A stretch of 21,248 nucleotides of DNA from a virus: positions 1 through 21,248 of the IMG/VR virus record IMGVR_UViG_3300035670_001411. The stretch is one strand, 5' to 3'. Shown here piece by piece: positions 1 through 6,500 of the stretch. The notes beneath the pieces were generated by a model, which was not told where the DNA came from, did no database searches, and saw nothing but the letters and a program-made list of their open reading frames with translations. Each line of letters opens with the position of its first letter. Position 1 is the first letter of the stretch. The position numbers and the translations under genes are program-made.

Positions 1-2
1 CA

Positions 3-764
3 AACGGAACTATTCCCGTTAAAACAAAACAAGTTACGATAGGGAAGACTATCCCCACAATTTCGATTGACCCAACCCAATTCTCAGTAATCGGTTCTCA
101 GAGAGATATCGTTAATGGGAACGCAGGTGTTAAATCAGTAGATTACATATATGAAGGAAAACAAACAGATGGAGTACCCCAAAACTTAATCAAACAAATT
201 AATTATACGTTGGGTGAAGAGGGGAGACCTGGTGATTCTTTTGAGTTATACGATATGAAACTGGCTGATGCATCCAATTACTCCATCGAACCTTTAATCG
301 TTACTACAACGCAAGAGGATGGAAAATTTGATACTAAAAAATTAGATTCTTTTTTAGGGGGTGTTAAAGAAAGAATGAAGATTCTACAATCGGATTTTAA
401 TATGATTAAGGATACCTTCTATAACGGTACTCCTCCCCTATCTAAAGGTGTTATAAAGATTGAAGATAGAGTAGCATCCTCACAAGATGATACAACCTTT
501 GAAGGAACATACACTAAGAAGACTTCTAATACCGTAAGTGTTCAATCTACTCCAAAGGATACTGCTATTGATGCACAACAAAAGGCAACTCAAGAGCTGG
601 CTCAAAAAGCTGCTCAAGCTCTTAAAGTAGAAACCGACTCTCTCCGTTCTACTCAAAAATCCCTACAAGAGAAAGTACAAGAAGCTGGGTCTGTAACTGA
701 TTACATTCGTCAAACCGGTGGTTGGGATTCATACGTTAGAGAATTGAATAATGAAACTAAATAA
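3..764 (+). CDS. 3' end of a probable phage structural protein (5' truncated)
   Basis: The frame is open from the left edge of the window to a TAA at 762-764, so about 253 C-terminal residues are visible and the true start lies upstream. A TTG at 210 could act as a start, but the 69 codons before it are open and look equally coding, so I treat the gene as partial. The visible part is hydrophilic, with no membrane segment. Its last 80 residues include an Ala/Gln/Lys-rich helical stretch (DAQQKATQELAQKAAQALKV) likely to form a coiled coil. I do not recognise the family. Its position ahead of small membrane genes in a T4-like phage makes a tail, baseplate or virion-associated role plausible, but that is inferred from context only. 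Confidence 0.6.
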   Translation, partial: NGTIPVKTKQVTIGKTIPTISIDPTQFSVIGSQRDIVNGNAGVKSVDYIYEGKQTDGVPQNLIKQINYTLGEEGRPGDSFELYDMKLADASNYSIEPLIVTTTQEDGKFDTKKLDSFLGGVKERMKILQSDFNMIKDTFYNGTPPLSKGVIKIEDRVASSQDDTTFEGTYTKKTSNTVSVQSTPKDTAIDAQQKATQELAQKAAQALKVETDSLRSTQKSLQEKVQEAGSVTDYIRQTGGWDSYVRELNNETK

Positions 765-771
765 CTAAGTT

Positions 772-864
772 ATGAAATTTTACCCAAAAGAAAGTGATAA
801 AAACTTAATTGTATTTTTAACCTTAATAGGGTTAATTATTTTAATAGAATTGTTATGGAAATAA
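772..864 (+). CDS. 30-residue single-pass membrane peptide
   Basis: A short ORF starts at ATG 772, seven bases after the preceding stop, and ends at TAA 862-864. It overlaps the next gene by ten bases. The product begins with a charged stretch of about 11 residues, followed by one hydrophobic helix rich in Leu and Ile (roughly residues 12-29) and a C-terminal WK. Length, composition and tight packing with two further membrane-protein genes suggest a real small membrane gene rather than chance. Phage lysis or accessory membrane peptides can look like this, but nothing here identifies a function. Without comparative data a non-coding spacer cannot be excluded. Confidence 0.45.
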   Translation: MKFYPKESDKNLIVFLTLIGLIILIELLWK

Positions 865-1097
865 ATGAGAAAGTAATCAATTTTTTGGAAGGATTGGGGG
901 TTGCCATGCGAATCCTTGCCTTTGGTGTTTTATCTATTATGAATAAAGATACACCGTTCCTTGCTATGTGGATTGTAAACACCATTGATGCAATTATCCT
1001 AACTTACTGTGCTTGGTGGAGAAAGAACCCATCGTATCTTGCCCTTAATCTATTTTGGTTATTTGTGGGTATAGTTGGTATCTATAACTCGCTATGA
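855..1097 (+). CDS. Small multi-pass membrane protein
   Basis: The 80-residue product has two or three hydrophobic segments: about residues 14-30, 35-54 (AMWIVNTIDAIILTYCAWW) and 60-80 (ALNLFWLFVGIVGIYNSL). A short basic loop (RKNP) separates the last two. The Asn-containing helices followed by R-K-x-x-x-Y are loosely reminiscent of SemiSWEET/PnuC-like small membrane proteins, but this is only a visual impression. The gene overlaps the preceding 30-residue ORF by ten bases and the following one by an ATGA junction, so the three are probably translationally coupled. A holin-like role is an alternative suggested by size and topology. No lysozyme or endolysin is visible beside it. Confidence 0.7.
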   Translation: MEINEKVINFLEGLGVAMRILAFGVLSIMNKDTPFLAMWIVNTIDAIILTYCAWWRKNPSYLALNLFWLFVGIVGIYNSL

Positions 1098-1243
1098 TAC
1101 GGTTCATATTAAAGAATGTGGTAATGGGTATCCTAAGTATTCCTTTTTGGATATTGGGTATCCTTGTCTTTATCGTTGTTGGAACTATACACTTTATACC
1201 TTGGTGGGTAAAACGGAGGTTTAAGAAAAGTAACTATCAATAG
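1094..1243 (+). CDS. 49-residue membrane protein with basic C-terminus
   Basis: The start ATG at 1094 overlaps the preceding stop (ATGA), a typical coupled arrangement. The product has one long hydrophobic region at residues 9-36, then a strongly basic tail (KRRFKK followed by SNYQ). The basic residues directly after the helix would keep the C-terminus in the cytoplasm under the positive-inside rule, giving an N-out/C-in single-pass protein or a tight hairpin. It is the last gene before a 159-base intergenic block. Function is unknown. As the third of three small membrane genes in a row it may belong to a lysis or envelope-acting module. Confidence 0.55.
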   Translation: MIRFILKNVVMGILSIPFWILGILVFIVVGTIHFIPWWVKRRFKKSNYQ

Positions 1244-1339
1244 GGTAAAGATATTTCTTTACGACAAAATTTTCTTTTTGACGAGGTTTCCCCCAACCCC
1301 CGCCCCCTCAAAATAATCCTAAAAATAATGGTTCATTTT
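1244..1339 (+). other. Intergenic block with small hairpin and C-rich tract
   Basis: This non-coding stretch separates the small membrane genes from the promoter at 1340. It begins with a weak 6-bp hairpin (GTAAAG at 1245-1250, CTTTAC at 1257-1262, loop ATATTT), followed by T-rich sequence. A strikingly C-rich tract follows: three runs of five C at 1290-1294, 1297-1301 and 1303-1307. The transcript would be C-rich and G-poor, as at Rho-loading sites, and the opposite strand carries three G5 runs. A transcription stop ahead of the next promoter is the simplest reading, but this is inference. Confidence 0.4.
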
Positions 1340-1371
1340 TTTGGAAATGTGGATAATTATTAGTATATTTA
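1340..1371 (+). promoter_or_regulatory. Bacteroidota-type promoter for the 1403 operon
   Basis: TTTG at 1340-1343, exactly 20 bases, then TATATTTA at 1364-1371. This matches the Bacteroidota primary-sigma consensus (-33 TTTG, -7 TAnnTTTG) with one -7 mismatch. Initiation a few bases downstream would leave a leader of roughly 25 bases before the ATG at 1403. It is the only good promoter seen ahead of the 10.5-kb gene run that follows. Confidence 0.65.
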
Positions 1372-1402
1372 CTATACTCCTACAACTACATCTTCTTTAC
1401 TA

Positions 1403-1705
1403 ATGAACATTAATGCGTTACACAAATTGGAAAAGGGTTACATCCAATTAGATTGGAAATCGTATATCCACAAAATCGAACTTTCAAAAGAACATATGGA
1501 AACCATCATTGATATGATTGATGTGTTTAAATTTAATAAGAGTACCAAAGAATTGGTAATATTCAGATTCGAAGGTATCCCTGCTTATATTACAATCCCA
1601 CGTACTGAATATAAAGATTTATTGGATTGGATGTATGAACGAATGATTAGATATGAATTTTTCGAAAATTGTAAAAGAATAGATGATTTAATTAAAATAT
1701 TATGA
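1403..1705 (+). CDS. Hypothetical protein, 100 residues
   Basis: This is the first gene after the promoter at 1340. The start ATG at 1403 is preceded by A/T-rich sequence without a Shine-Dalgarno site, as at other starts here. The product is a soluble, mixed alpha/beta-looking protein. It has alternating hydrophobic residues around 45-70 (KELVIFRFEGIPAYITIPR) that suggest beta strands, and a helical, aromatic-rich C-terminus with acidic and basic residues (LLDWMYERMIRYEFFE). There are no cysteine clusters, membrane segments or catalytic motifs that I recognise. It overlaps the following zinc-finger-like gene by an ATGA junction, so the two are probably co-translated. Function unknown. Confidence 0.7.
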   Translation: MNINALHKLEKGYIQLDWKSYIHKIELSKEHMETIIDMIDVFKFNKSTKELVIFRFEGIPAYITIPRTEYKDLLDWMYERMIRYEFFENCKRIDDLIKIL

Positions 1706-1923
1706 GTGGTATAAAAGATATCATTAAAAGTTGGTGGACATCATTTGGTCCAACCGAAGAACAATCAAAGGAAGCAGAACGTAGATTAGCAATCTGTATG
1801 AAACCATGTGAACATCGTAGGGAATCTGTTGTGTTTGGATATACTTGTGGAATGTGTGGTTGTCCTTTAGGTAAGAAAATATTTTCATCAGACCCAAAAC
1901 CTTGTCCAGATAATAGATGGTAA
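1702..1923 (+). CDS. Small Cys-rich, probable zinc-binding protein
   Basis: The 73-residue product carries six or seven cysteines in a pattern suited to metal binding: ICMKPCEH near residues 31-38, then YTCGMCGCPLGKK near 48-60, and a terminal PCPDNRW. The CxxCxCPLxxK...CPxxxW arrangement is one I associate with small proteins found widely in marine T4-like phages, but no function is established for it. The gene overlaps its neighbours on both sides (ATGA at 1702, seven bases with the next gene at 1917). That places it in the same operon as the SGNH protein. It could be a structural zinc protein or a regulator of host machinery; the sequence does not decide between these. Confidence 0.7.
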   Translation: MSGIKDIIKSWWTSFGPTEEQSKEAERRLAICMKPCEHRRESVVFGYTCGMCGCPLGKKIFSSDPKPCPDNRW

Positions 1924-2483
1924 CACAAAAACTATTAATAGCTGGTGATAGTTTTTCAGCAGATTGGACTAAGAAATACGAAGGTACTGGTTGGGTTAAT
2001 ATGTTATCCAACCAATACGATGTAACAAATATATCCCAAGCTGGTGTAAGTGAGTATAAAATATATTTACAATTAAAATCCGTAGATTTAACTGAATATG
2101 ATAAAATAATAGTGTCTCACACATCTGCATACAGAATTCCAATAGAAACCCACCCAATTCATAAGGGAGATTCTCTGCATGATAAATGTGATATTATATT
2201 TTCAGATGTTGAAGAACATTTGGATAATCCTATAATGAAAACTGCTTATGATTTTTATTATGATATTTTCTATTCGGAATATTTCATTTTTATTAATAAC
2301 CTAATATTTGATAAGATATACAACATCATTCCTAATGCAACCCATATTACATTTTTTGATTCATTTTATGATGAAAGAGTTTTAAAATATGAAAATGTGT
2401 TTGTTGAAAATACAGGATTAATCAATCATCTTAATTCTAATGGTAATAAGATAGTATATGATAATATAATACATAATTTATAA
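1917..2483 (+). CDS. SGNH/GDSL hydrolase-like protein 1 (lacks usual Asp)
   Basis: The N-terminus follows the SGNH pattern: a short beta strand (KLLIAGDSFSAD) with GDSF at residues 10-13 and Ser12 as the predicted nucleophile. A Gly/Asn-containing segment follows (SQAGVSEYK). Near the end, NHLNSNGN resembles block V, with the His five residues before a Gly as in the family. The Asp normally three residues before that His is replaced by Leu, so the triad may be a Ser-His dyad or the protein may be inactive. SGNH enzymes act on acyl or acetyl esters, for example on polysaccharides. At 188 residues it is normal for the fold. It is the first of five such proteins in this cassette. It has no signal peptide, so action would be cytoplasmic or on the virion. 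Confidence 0.7.
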   Translation: MVTQKLLIAGDSFSADWTKKYEGTGWVNMLSNQYDVTNISQAGVSEYKIYLQLKSVDLTEYDKIIVSHTSAYRIPIETHPIHKGDSLHDKCDIIFSDVEEHLDNPIMKTAYDFYYDIFYSEYFIFINNLIFDKIYNIIPNATHITFFDSFYDERVLKYENVFVENTGLINHLNSNGNKIVYDNIIHNL

Positions 2484-2528
2484 TTATACTATATTTATAT
2501 AAAACAAAACATACAGATAAACAATTTT

Positions 2529-4388
2529 ATGAAAGGAACATTTTTTTCAGCCGATTTCGTTACCGATAAAGACGATAATTATCGTTTAATTGAAATCAAT
2601 ACAGATACTGGTATAGTACAATCACAAGCTTATATATTTGATTGGACAGATTTCATCAATGTATTAAGTGGTTCAAATATTACTGATGTTGAAGTTGTAT
2701 ATAAATACGATATTCAAAATCCTATTGTAAGTAGTTTATCTGCTTCATTAGCAGAAAGTGCTTCATTTGTAACATCATTTACAAAAACAGTAGTAGCTGC
2801 TGATTCTATTTTTCCTCCATCATCTGTTGATGCTGATAATAAGTTTATCCTAAGAATGGCATACGATGAATCTGCTATATTAGATTCGGAATATGCCAAA
2901 GGTATATTAAACTTATTAACATTATTTGCAAATGCAGGAGATACTGGTTCAGTTTGTAATTTTTATCATTCATCTTCTGTGCATGGTGAATATGATACAT
3001 TAGATAAAACTTTATTTAATGGTGATTTATTACCAGATATGGTTGGTAAGCCATTATCAGAAACTCATAGAGAGCACGTTTTCTTTAAAATAGGACACTC
3101 TCAATCTGGTTCGGTTGATAGATATAATAATTTTATAGAAGCATTAAATCCATCTTCTTTTGTTTTAGAACAGTATCACATCCCACAATCACAAATAGAT
3201 GGTGGTGTTGTAAAATCAACTCGTTCATTCTGCATTGTATATGGTCCTAATTTGGATTTATGTTATGCAGCTGAATATGATATAGAAGCAGTTTTATCAT
3301 TACCAACCGGTTCTATTGTATTTGATGATTCAAAAATAGATAATAAACTAGAATCAAAACATTATTACGAATACGCTACTAATACTATAAAGAATGTCAA
3401 TCACGGTATATTAGAGAACGAAGATATTTTAGATGAAAATAACCAACCTGTTTTGATAAAAGATATGGTATTGGGTAATAGATATGTATCGTACTTTATT
3501 AGTGGTTCACCTAATACCGATGATTATGATGTTTTAAGACAATGGAGTTATGAAGGTAATACTTTACCATCTGGTTCATATTTAACATCTTCCGTATTAA
3601 TTGGTTTATATGAAGATACAACATATGCAAACGATTTAACTGAAATTAAATTTGAAAGTGGAGATTCAGTTGTAATTGGTGGAGAAGCTAGAATGTTAGT
3701 TCATAATAAAAACACAAATATCACATCGTATCAGAGAGTAGTTGATTTAACAACAGATTATTCTGTATTTGGTATGAACGAAACTACCAATAGTATAGTT
3801 GAGTTAAATTTAGTTATTTACGATGAGCAACAACCTGTTTATACAATGAATATGGAAGATGTAGATAACTTTATCTTAGCATCAGGAAACTTTGTTTCAT
3901 TCTTCGTTGTTCACAATTTAACAGGTGGTTCTTGTTTTATTGCAGGTACTAAGATTTTGATGGCAGATGGTTCTGAAAAGAATATTGAGGATGTTGTAGA
4001 GGGTGATGAAGTTATTTCATTTAATGAAGAAACTTTAGAAAATGAAGTTAAAAAAGTAATTGGTTTAAAAACTCCTATCCATAATGATTTAGTTAGATAT
4101 GAATTTGCAAACCAAACATCTGTAACATCTACATTTGACCACCCATTTTATGTTGGTGATTTAGAATTAGCATCATTTGCTCCATTCTTAACTAACAAAA
4201 GATATGAAATTGGAAAAGAGGTTAGACAAATTAAAGTTGGTGATTTGGTATATTTACCTACTAATAAATCCAAAACTGCAATTAAAGATATTATAGAATT
4301 AGATTCTAATGATACTCAAACATATATCATTACAGTTGAAGATAATCATAATTTTTACGCAAATAACATTTTAGTTCATAACAAATAA
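2529..4388 (+). CDS. Large protein with C-terminal self-processing Hint domain
   Basis: A 619-residue protein in two parts. Residues 1-468 are unrecognised as a whole. Near the N-terminus, ADFVTDKDDNYRLIEINTDTG (9-29) resembles the closing strand of ATP-grasp enzymes with its E-x-N metal-binding pair, and FILRMAYDESA lies around residue 106. Residues 469-619 form a Hint (hedgehog/intein) domain: Cys469 in GGSCFIAGTKILMADG, block-B TFDH with T535 and His538, and C-terminal VHNK with His617 and Asn618. An N-to-S acyl shift at Cys469 would form a thioester and could release the N-terminal part or pass it to a nucleophile. Only one residue follows Asn618, so there is no C-extein to splice. The 45-base upstream gap has no clear promoter. 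Alternatives are a virion or fibre protein trimmed by its own Hint domain, or an enzyme activated by cleavage. Confidence 0.8.
   Translation: MKGTFFSADFVTDKDDNYRLIEINTDTGIVQSQAYIFDWTDFINVLSGSNITDVEVVYKYDIQNPIVSSLSASLAESASFVTSFTKTVVAADSIFPPSSVDADNKFILRMAYDESAILDSEYAKGILNLLTLFANAGDTGSVCNFYHSSSVHGEYDTLDKTLFNGDLLPDMVGKPLSETHREHVFFKIGHSQSGSVDRYNNFIEALNPSSFVLEQYHIPQSQIDGGVVKSTRSFCIVYGPNLDLCYAAEYDIEAVLSLPTGSIVFDDSKIDNKLESKHYYEYATNTIKNVNHGILENEDILDENNQPVLIKDMVLGNRYVSYFISGSPNTDDYDVLRQWSYEGNTLPSGSYLTSSVLIGLYEDTTYANDLTEIKFESGDSVVIGGEARMLVHNKNTNITSYQRVVDLTTDYSVFGMNETTNSIVELNLVIYDEQQPVYTMNMEDVDNFILASGNFVSFFVVHNLTGGSCFIAGTKILMADGSEKNIEDVVEGDEVISFNEETLENEVKKVIGLKTPIHNDLVRYEFANQTSVTSTFDHPFYVGDLELASFAPFLTNKRYEIGKEVRQIKVGDLVYLPTNKSKTAIKDIIELDSNDTQTYIITVEDNHNFYANNILVHNK
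3933..4385 (+). other. Hint domain (Cys469-Lys619) of the preceding protein
   Basis: Domain-level annotation. The predicted cleavage point is the Gly-Ser/Cys junction encoded at 3930-3935. Block A is CFIAGTKILMADG followed by EGDEVIS. Block B is TSTFDHPF with the canonical T-x-x-H. Block F/G is the NNILVHN stretch at the very C-terminus. The +1 residue is Lys, which cannot complete Cys/Ser/Thr-dependent splicing. This makes the domain like an A-type bacterial intein-like (BIL) or hedgehog-type element, not a classical intein. All four expected catalytic residues are present. Confidence 0.82.
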
Positions 4389-4392
4389 TACT

Positions 4393-4536
4393 ATGGCAAG
4401 TAAAACAATATACAAAAAATTATCTTTGGAGCAATCTCAAACAAGAACTATGACTCCATTAACACCTGATAAGAAAATTAAAACCCATGCTATTGTATCT
4501 AATTTTATACAATATTTAAAAAACGCCCATTCTTAA
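4393..4536 (+). CDS. 47-residue hypothetical protein
   Basis: A short ORF begins four bases after the stop of the Hint protein and ends ten bases before the oxygenase gene, so it fills the gap without overlap. The product is basic and soluble, rich in Lys, Thr and Ser (MASKTIYKKL..., then TMTPLTPDKKIK, ending YLKNAHS), with no membrane segment and no cysteine. I do not recognise it. Its place between a Hint/possible ATP-grasp protein and a 2OG-Fe(II) hydroxylase allows the idea that it is a substrate or partner of those enzymes, but there is no direct evidence. Codon use looks like its neighbours, which favours a real gene. Confidence 0.5.
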   Translation: MASKTIYKKLSLEQSQTRTMTPLTPDKKIKTHAIVSNFIQYLKNAHS

Positions 4537-4546
4537 TATTTACTAA

Positions 4547-5101
4547 ATGGTTTTTTATAATGATGTTATGTTTTCTGAACAAGAGTGTTCGGATATAATA
4601 AATTTGGCGGATGTTTTTGAGGATTCGAAATTAGATATTCTAATCGGTAGTAAAAAATACGGGTCAGAAGTTGATTATAAAAAACGAAAATCTATTCAAT
4701 CTAAAAAACTAGCTACGGTTGGTTCTTTGGTTTATGATAGAATATCTAATATTATTAATTCATTTGGATATGAATTGATTGTAGATTCATTTAATTATGA
4801 TATTATAAAATATAGTGAAGGTAGTTTTCTATATAAACACAAAGATGGTGATGGGTACTCTTTAAGAGTATTGAGTATCATAGGTCAGTTGAGCAATGAT
4901 ACGGATTACGAAGGAGGTGATTTAAAATTTTGGGAAGGTGAAGATGAGAAAATTCTAAATCGAACCAAAGGTGTGGGAATTATTTTTAAACATAATGTTT
5001 ACCATGAAGTAACTACGGTTACTTCTGGTGAACGAATTTCATTTGTTTGCTTTTTGGAAACAATTCATGTAAGAAAAAAAGGAAATCAATCCTTATTTTA
5101 A
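4547..5101 (+). CDS. 2-oxoglutarate/Fe(II)-dependent dioxygenase (prolyl-4-hydroxylase-like)
   Basis: The 184-residue product has the P4H/PKHD jelly-roll signature. Tyr-x-x-Gly-Ser-Phe leads into KHKDGD, with H98-x-D100 as the first two iron ligands. Then come ILSIIGQLS-like core strands ending in YEGGDLKFWEG (121-131), the distal iron ligand His153 in NVYHEV, and Arg163 in SGERIS, the 2-oxoglutarate-binding residue. All four key residues are present, so an active hydroxylase is expected, using O2 and 2-oxoglutarate. Substrates of such phage enzymes are generally unknown; peptidyl Pro/Lys/Asn, a small molecule or a sugar are possible. It lies two bases before an SGNH gene and follows the 47-residue ORF, inside the modification cassette. 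T4-like marine phages often carry members of this family. Confidence 0.88.
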   Translation: MVFYNDVMFSEQECSDIINLADVFEDSKLDILIGSKKYGSEVDYKKRKSIQSKKLATVGSLVYDRISNIINSFGYELIVDSFNYDIIKYSEGSFLYKHKDGDGYSLRVLSIIGQLSNDTDYEGGDLKFWEGEDEKILNRTKGVGIIFKHNVYHEVTTVTSGERISFVCFLETIHVRKKGNQSLF

Positions 5102-5102
5102 A

Positions 5103-5744
5103 ATGAAAAAGTTATATGTGTTTGGTGATAGTTTTACCGATGCTAACATCATTAGTAACAACAAATCATACATTCAATGGAAGGGATATACCCCTAAAAC
5201 ATTTCATCAAATAATTTCAGAAAAATTAAATTTAGAAGTTGTAAACTTTGCCAGAGATTATGGTATAGATAATTACACTATATTTAATCAAATTTGCGAT
5301 AATATCAATTATATGGATAATTGTGTTGTTATAATAAATTGGAGTGAAATTATTAGATTTAGAATGGTAGATACTTCTACGCAAAAATGGAGAAGTGTTT
5401 TGGGTAAAACTTCAACTAGAAGTATGAGAGGTTTATCCTTTGTAAATGGTATATCGAATGAAACTATATTAGATACCATACAAAATAGAAATCATAAACT
5501 TTGGATAACCGAAATTAATTCTTGGATTAATATTATTAATAAAGCATTAAAAGATAGTATAGTTGTACATTGGGGATGGAGTGGTCATACTCACAGAGAA
5601 ACTATAACACAGGAAACAAATGGTGAGGTTGATGACTTTCATTATTCGGAAAAAGGACATCAACAATTGGCTGATTGGATTATGGTTCAAATAGAAAATG
5701 GTGGGTATTATAAAAGTCCATACTCCGAATCATCTATATTATGA
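5103..5744 (+). CDS. SGNH/GDSL hydrolase-like protein 2
   Basis: The 213-residue product shows the SGNH blocks. These are LYVFGDSFTDAN with Ser10, an oxyanion-type Gly54-Ile-Asp-Asn57, and a block V of DDFHYSEKG with Asp177 and His180, which completes a Ser-Asp-His triad. It shares WKGYTPK, a following HQII-type helix and overall layout with SGNH protein 3 (6501), so the two are close paralogs, with the oxygenase and a glycosyltransferase gene nearby. Probable activity is removal or transfer of an acyl/acetyl group on a carbohydrate or other ester. No signal peptide is present. It overlaps the downstream glycosyltransferase-like gene by ATGA at 5741, implying coordinated synthesis of the pair. 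Confidence 0.8.
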   Translation: MKKLYVFGDSFTDANIISNNKSYIQWKGYTPKTFHQIISEKLNLEVVNFARDYGIDNYTIFNQICDNINYMDNCVVIINWSEIIRFRMVDTSTQKWRSVLGKTSTRSMRGLSFVNGISNETILDTIQNRNHKLWITEINSWINIINKALKDSIVVHWGWSGHTHRETITQETNGEVDDFHYSEKGHQQLADWIMVQIENGGYYKSPYSESSIL

Positions 5745-6499
5745 AATTAATTTGGACATACAATAGTGATGTTACATTTGGTAAAGAGTTTGGAAATTTG
5801 CCTAAAAACCATAACTTAATACTATTAAATTATTACATCCATTCTATAAAGAGTGCGACCGAATTAGGTTACTATACGATAGTATATTGCAATACCACAT
5901 CAATAATTTATTTTGAAAATGTTGCAAATGAAATAATCGTAATAGATAATTATGAAAATTCACCATTATGGGATTCTTTTAAAATAAAAGTATTAGAAGA
6001 TAGAGATGATGATTTTTGCTTAATAGATGGTGATGTAATATTACATAATAAACTACCAAAGTTTAACACCGATGTTACATTTGATTCGTATGAGTTGAAT
6101 AATTTTAAATACAAATATAAGGGTATATTAAATGATTTAACAGATATGGGAATAGAGAATGACTTGGTAATTTGGGAAAATAAACAAATACCAATTATAT
6201 CATGTGGTATTCTATCTATTGGAAATTCAACACTTAAAGAGCAGTATATTTATAATTGGAAATTATATAACAAATTTATATTAAAACATCTAAACAAATT
6301 TGATATTGATTTAGCAACTATGGTTGGTGCTCAATATTTACTATCCATACTTTCACAAAAAATATCACATACTAAATTATCAAATTTAGTTGGTTCAGAT
6401 AATCTATATTATAAACATCACTGTGGTCCTACCAAATACAATAATCCAATTGTACCTACAAATGAATTAATTACTAAATTAAAAAAACAATTATTTTAA
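5741..6499 (+). CDS. Glycosyltransferase-like protein A (DGD motif)
   Basis: The 252-residue product starts MKLIWTY. It contains a GT-A-like core: NYYIHSIKSA, then a strand YTIVYCN, then EDRDDDFCLIDGDVILH, with D96-G-D98 as a predicted metal- and nucleotide-sugar-binding DxD motif. The central SCGILSIGN and GAQYLLS segments match the order of the paralog at 8352, which has the same length of 252 residues. Family knowledge suggests transfer of a sugar from a UDP/GDP-sugar, but donor and acceptor cannot be read from the sequence. It overlaps the upstream SGNH gene and sits one base before the next, so SGNH and glycosyltransferase genes alternate. A non-catalytic GT-A fold is the main alternative. 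Confidence 0.68.
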   Translation: MKLIWTYNSDVTFGKEFGNLPKNHNLILLNYYIHSIKSATELGYYTIVYCNTTSIIYFENVANEIIVIDNYENSPLWDSFKIKVLEDRDDDFCLIDGDVILHNKLPKFNTDVTFDSYELNNFKYKYKGILNDLTDMGIENDLVIWENKQIPIISCGILSIGNSTLKEQYIYNWKLYNKFILKHLNKFDIDLATMVGAQYLLSILSQKISHTKLSNLVGSDNLYYKHHCGPTKYNNPIVPTNELITKLKKQLF

Positions 6500-6500
6500 T

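Noticed and set aside
1349-1357. TGTGGATAA, a DnaA-box match inside the 1340 promoter spacer
   Set aside because: Isolated; the only other perfect copy noticed is within coding sequence at 14737-14745. No cluster or AT-rich unwinding repeats indicating an origin.
1692-2011. Two minus-strand ORFs over the Zn-protein and SGNH 1 genes
   Set aside because: They lie wholly opposite well-supported + strand genes, have no start context, and their products look like random low-complexity translation.
2492-2499. TATTTATA, the reverse complement of the T4 late promoter TATAAATA
   Set aside because: It would point toward the minus strand, where there is no gene; in AT-rich sequence such an 8-mer is expected by chance.
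2633-2640. TATATTTG promoter-like box
   Set aside because: Inside the Hint protein gene, with no TTG-type -33 element 20 bases upstream; likely chance.
3933-4388. Classical splicing intein or inteinic homing element
   Set aside because: There is no C-terminal extein, the +1 residue is Lys, and no endonuclease domain lies between blocks B and F; Hint/BIL-type processing fits better.
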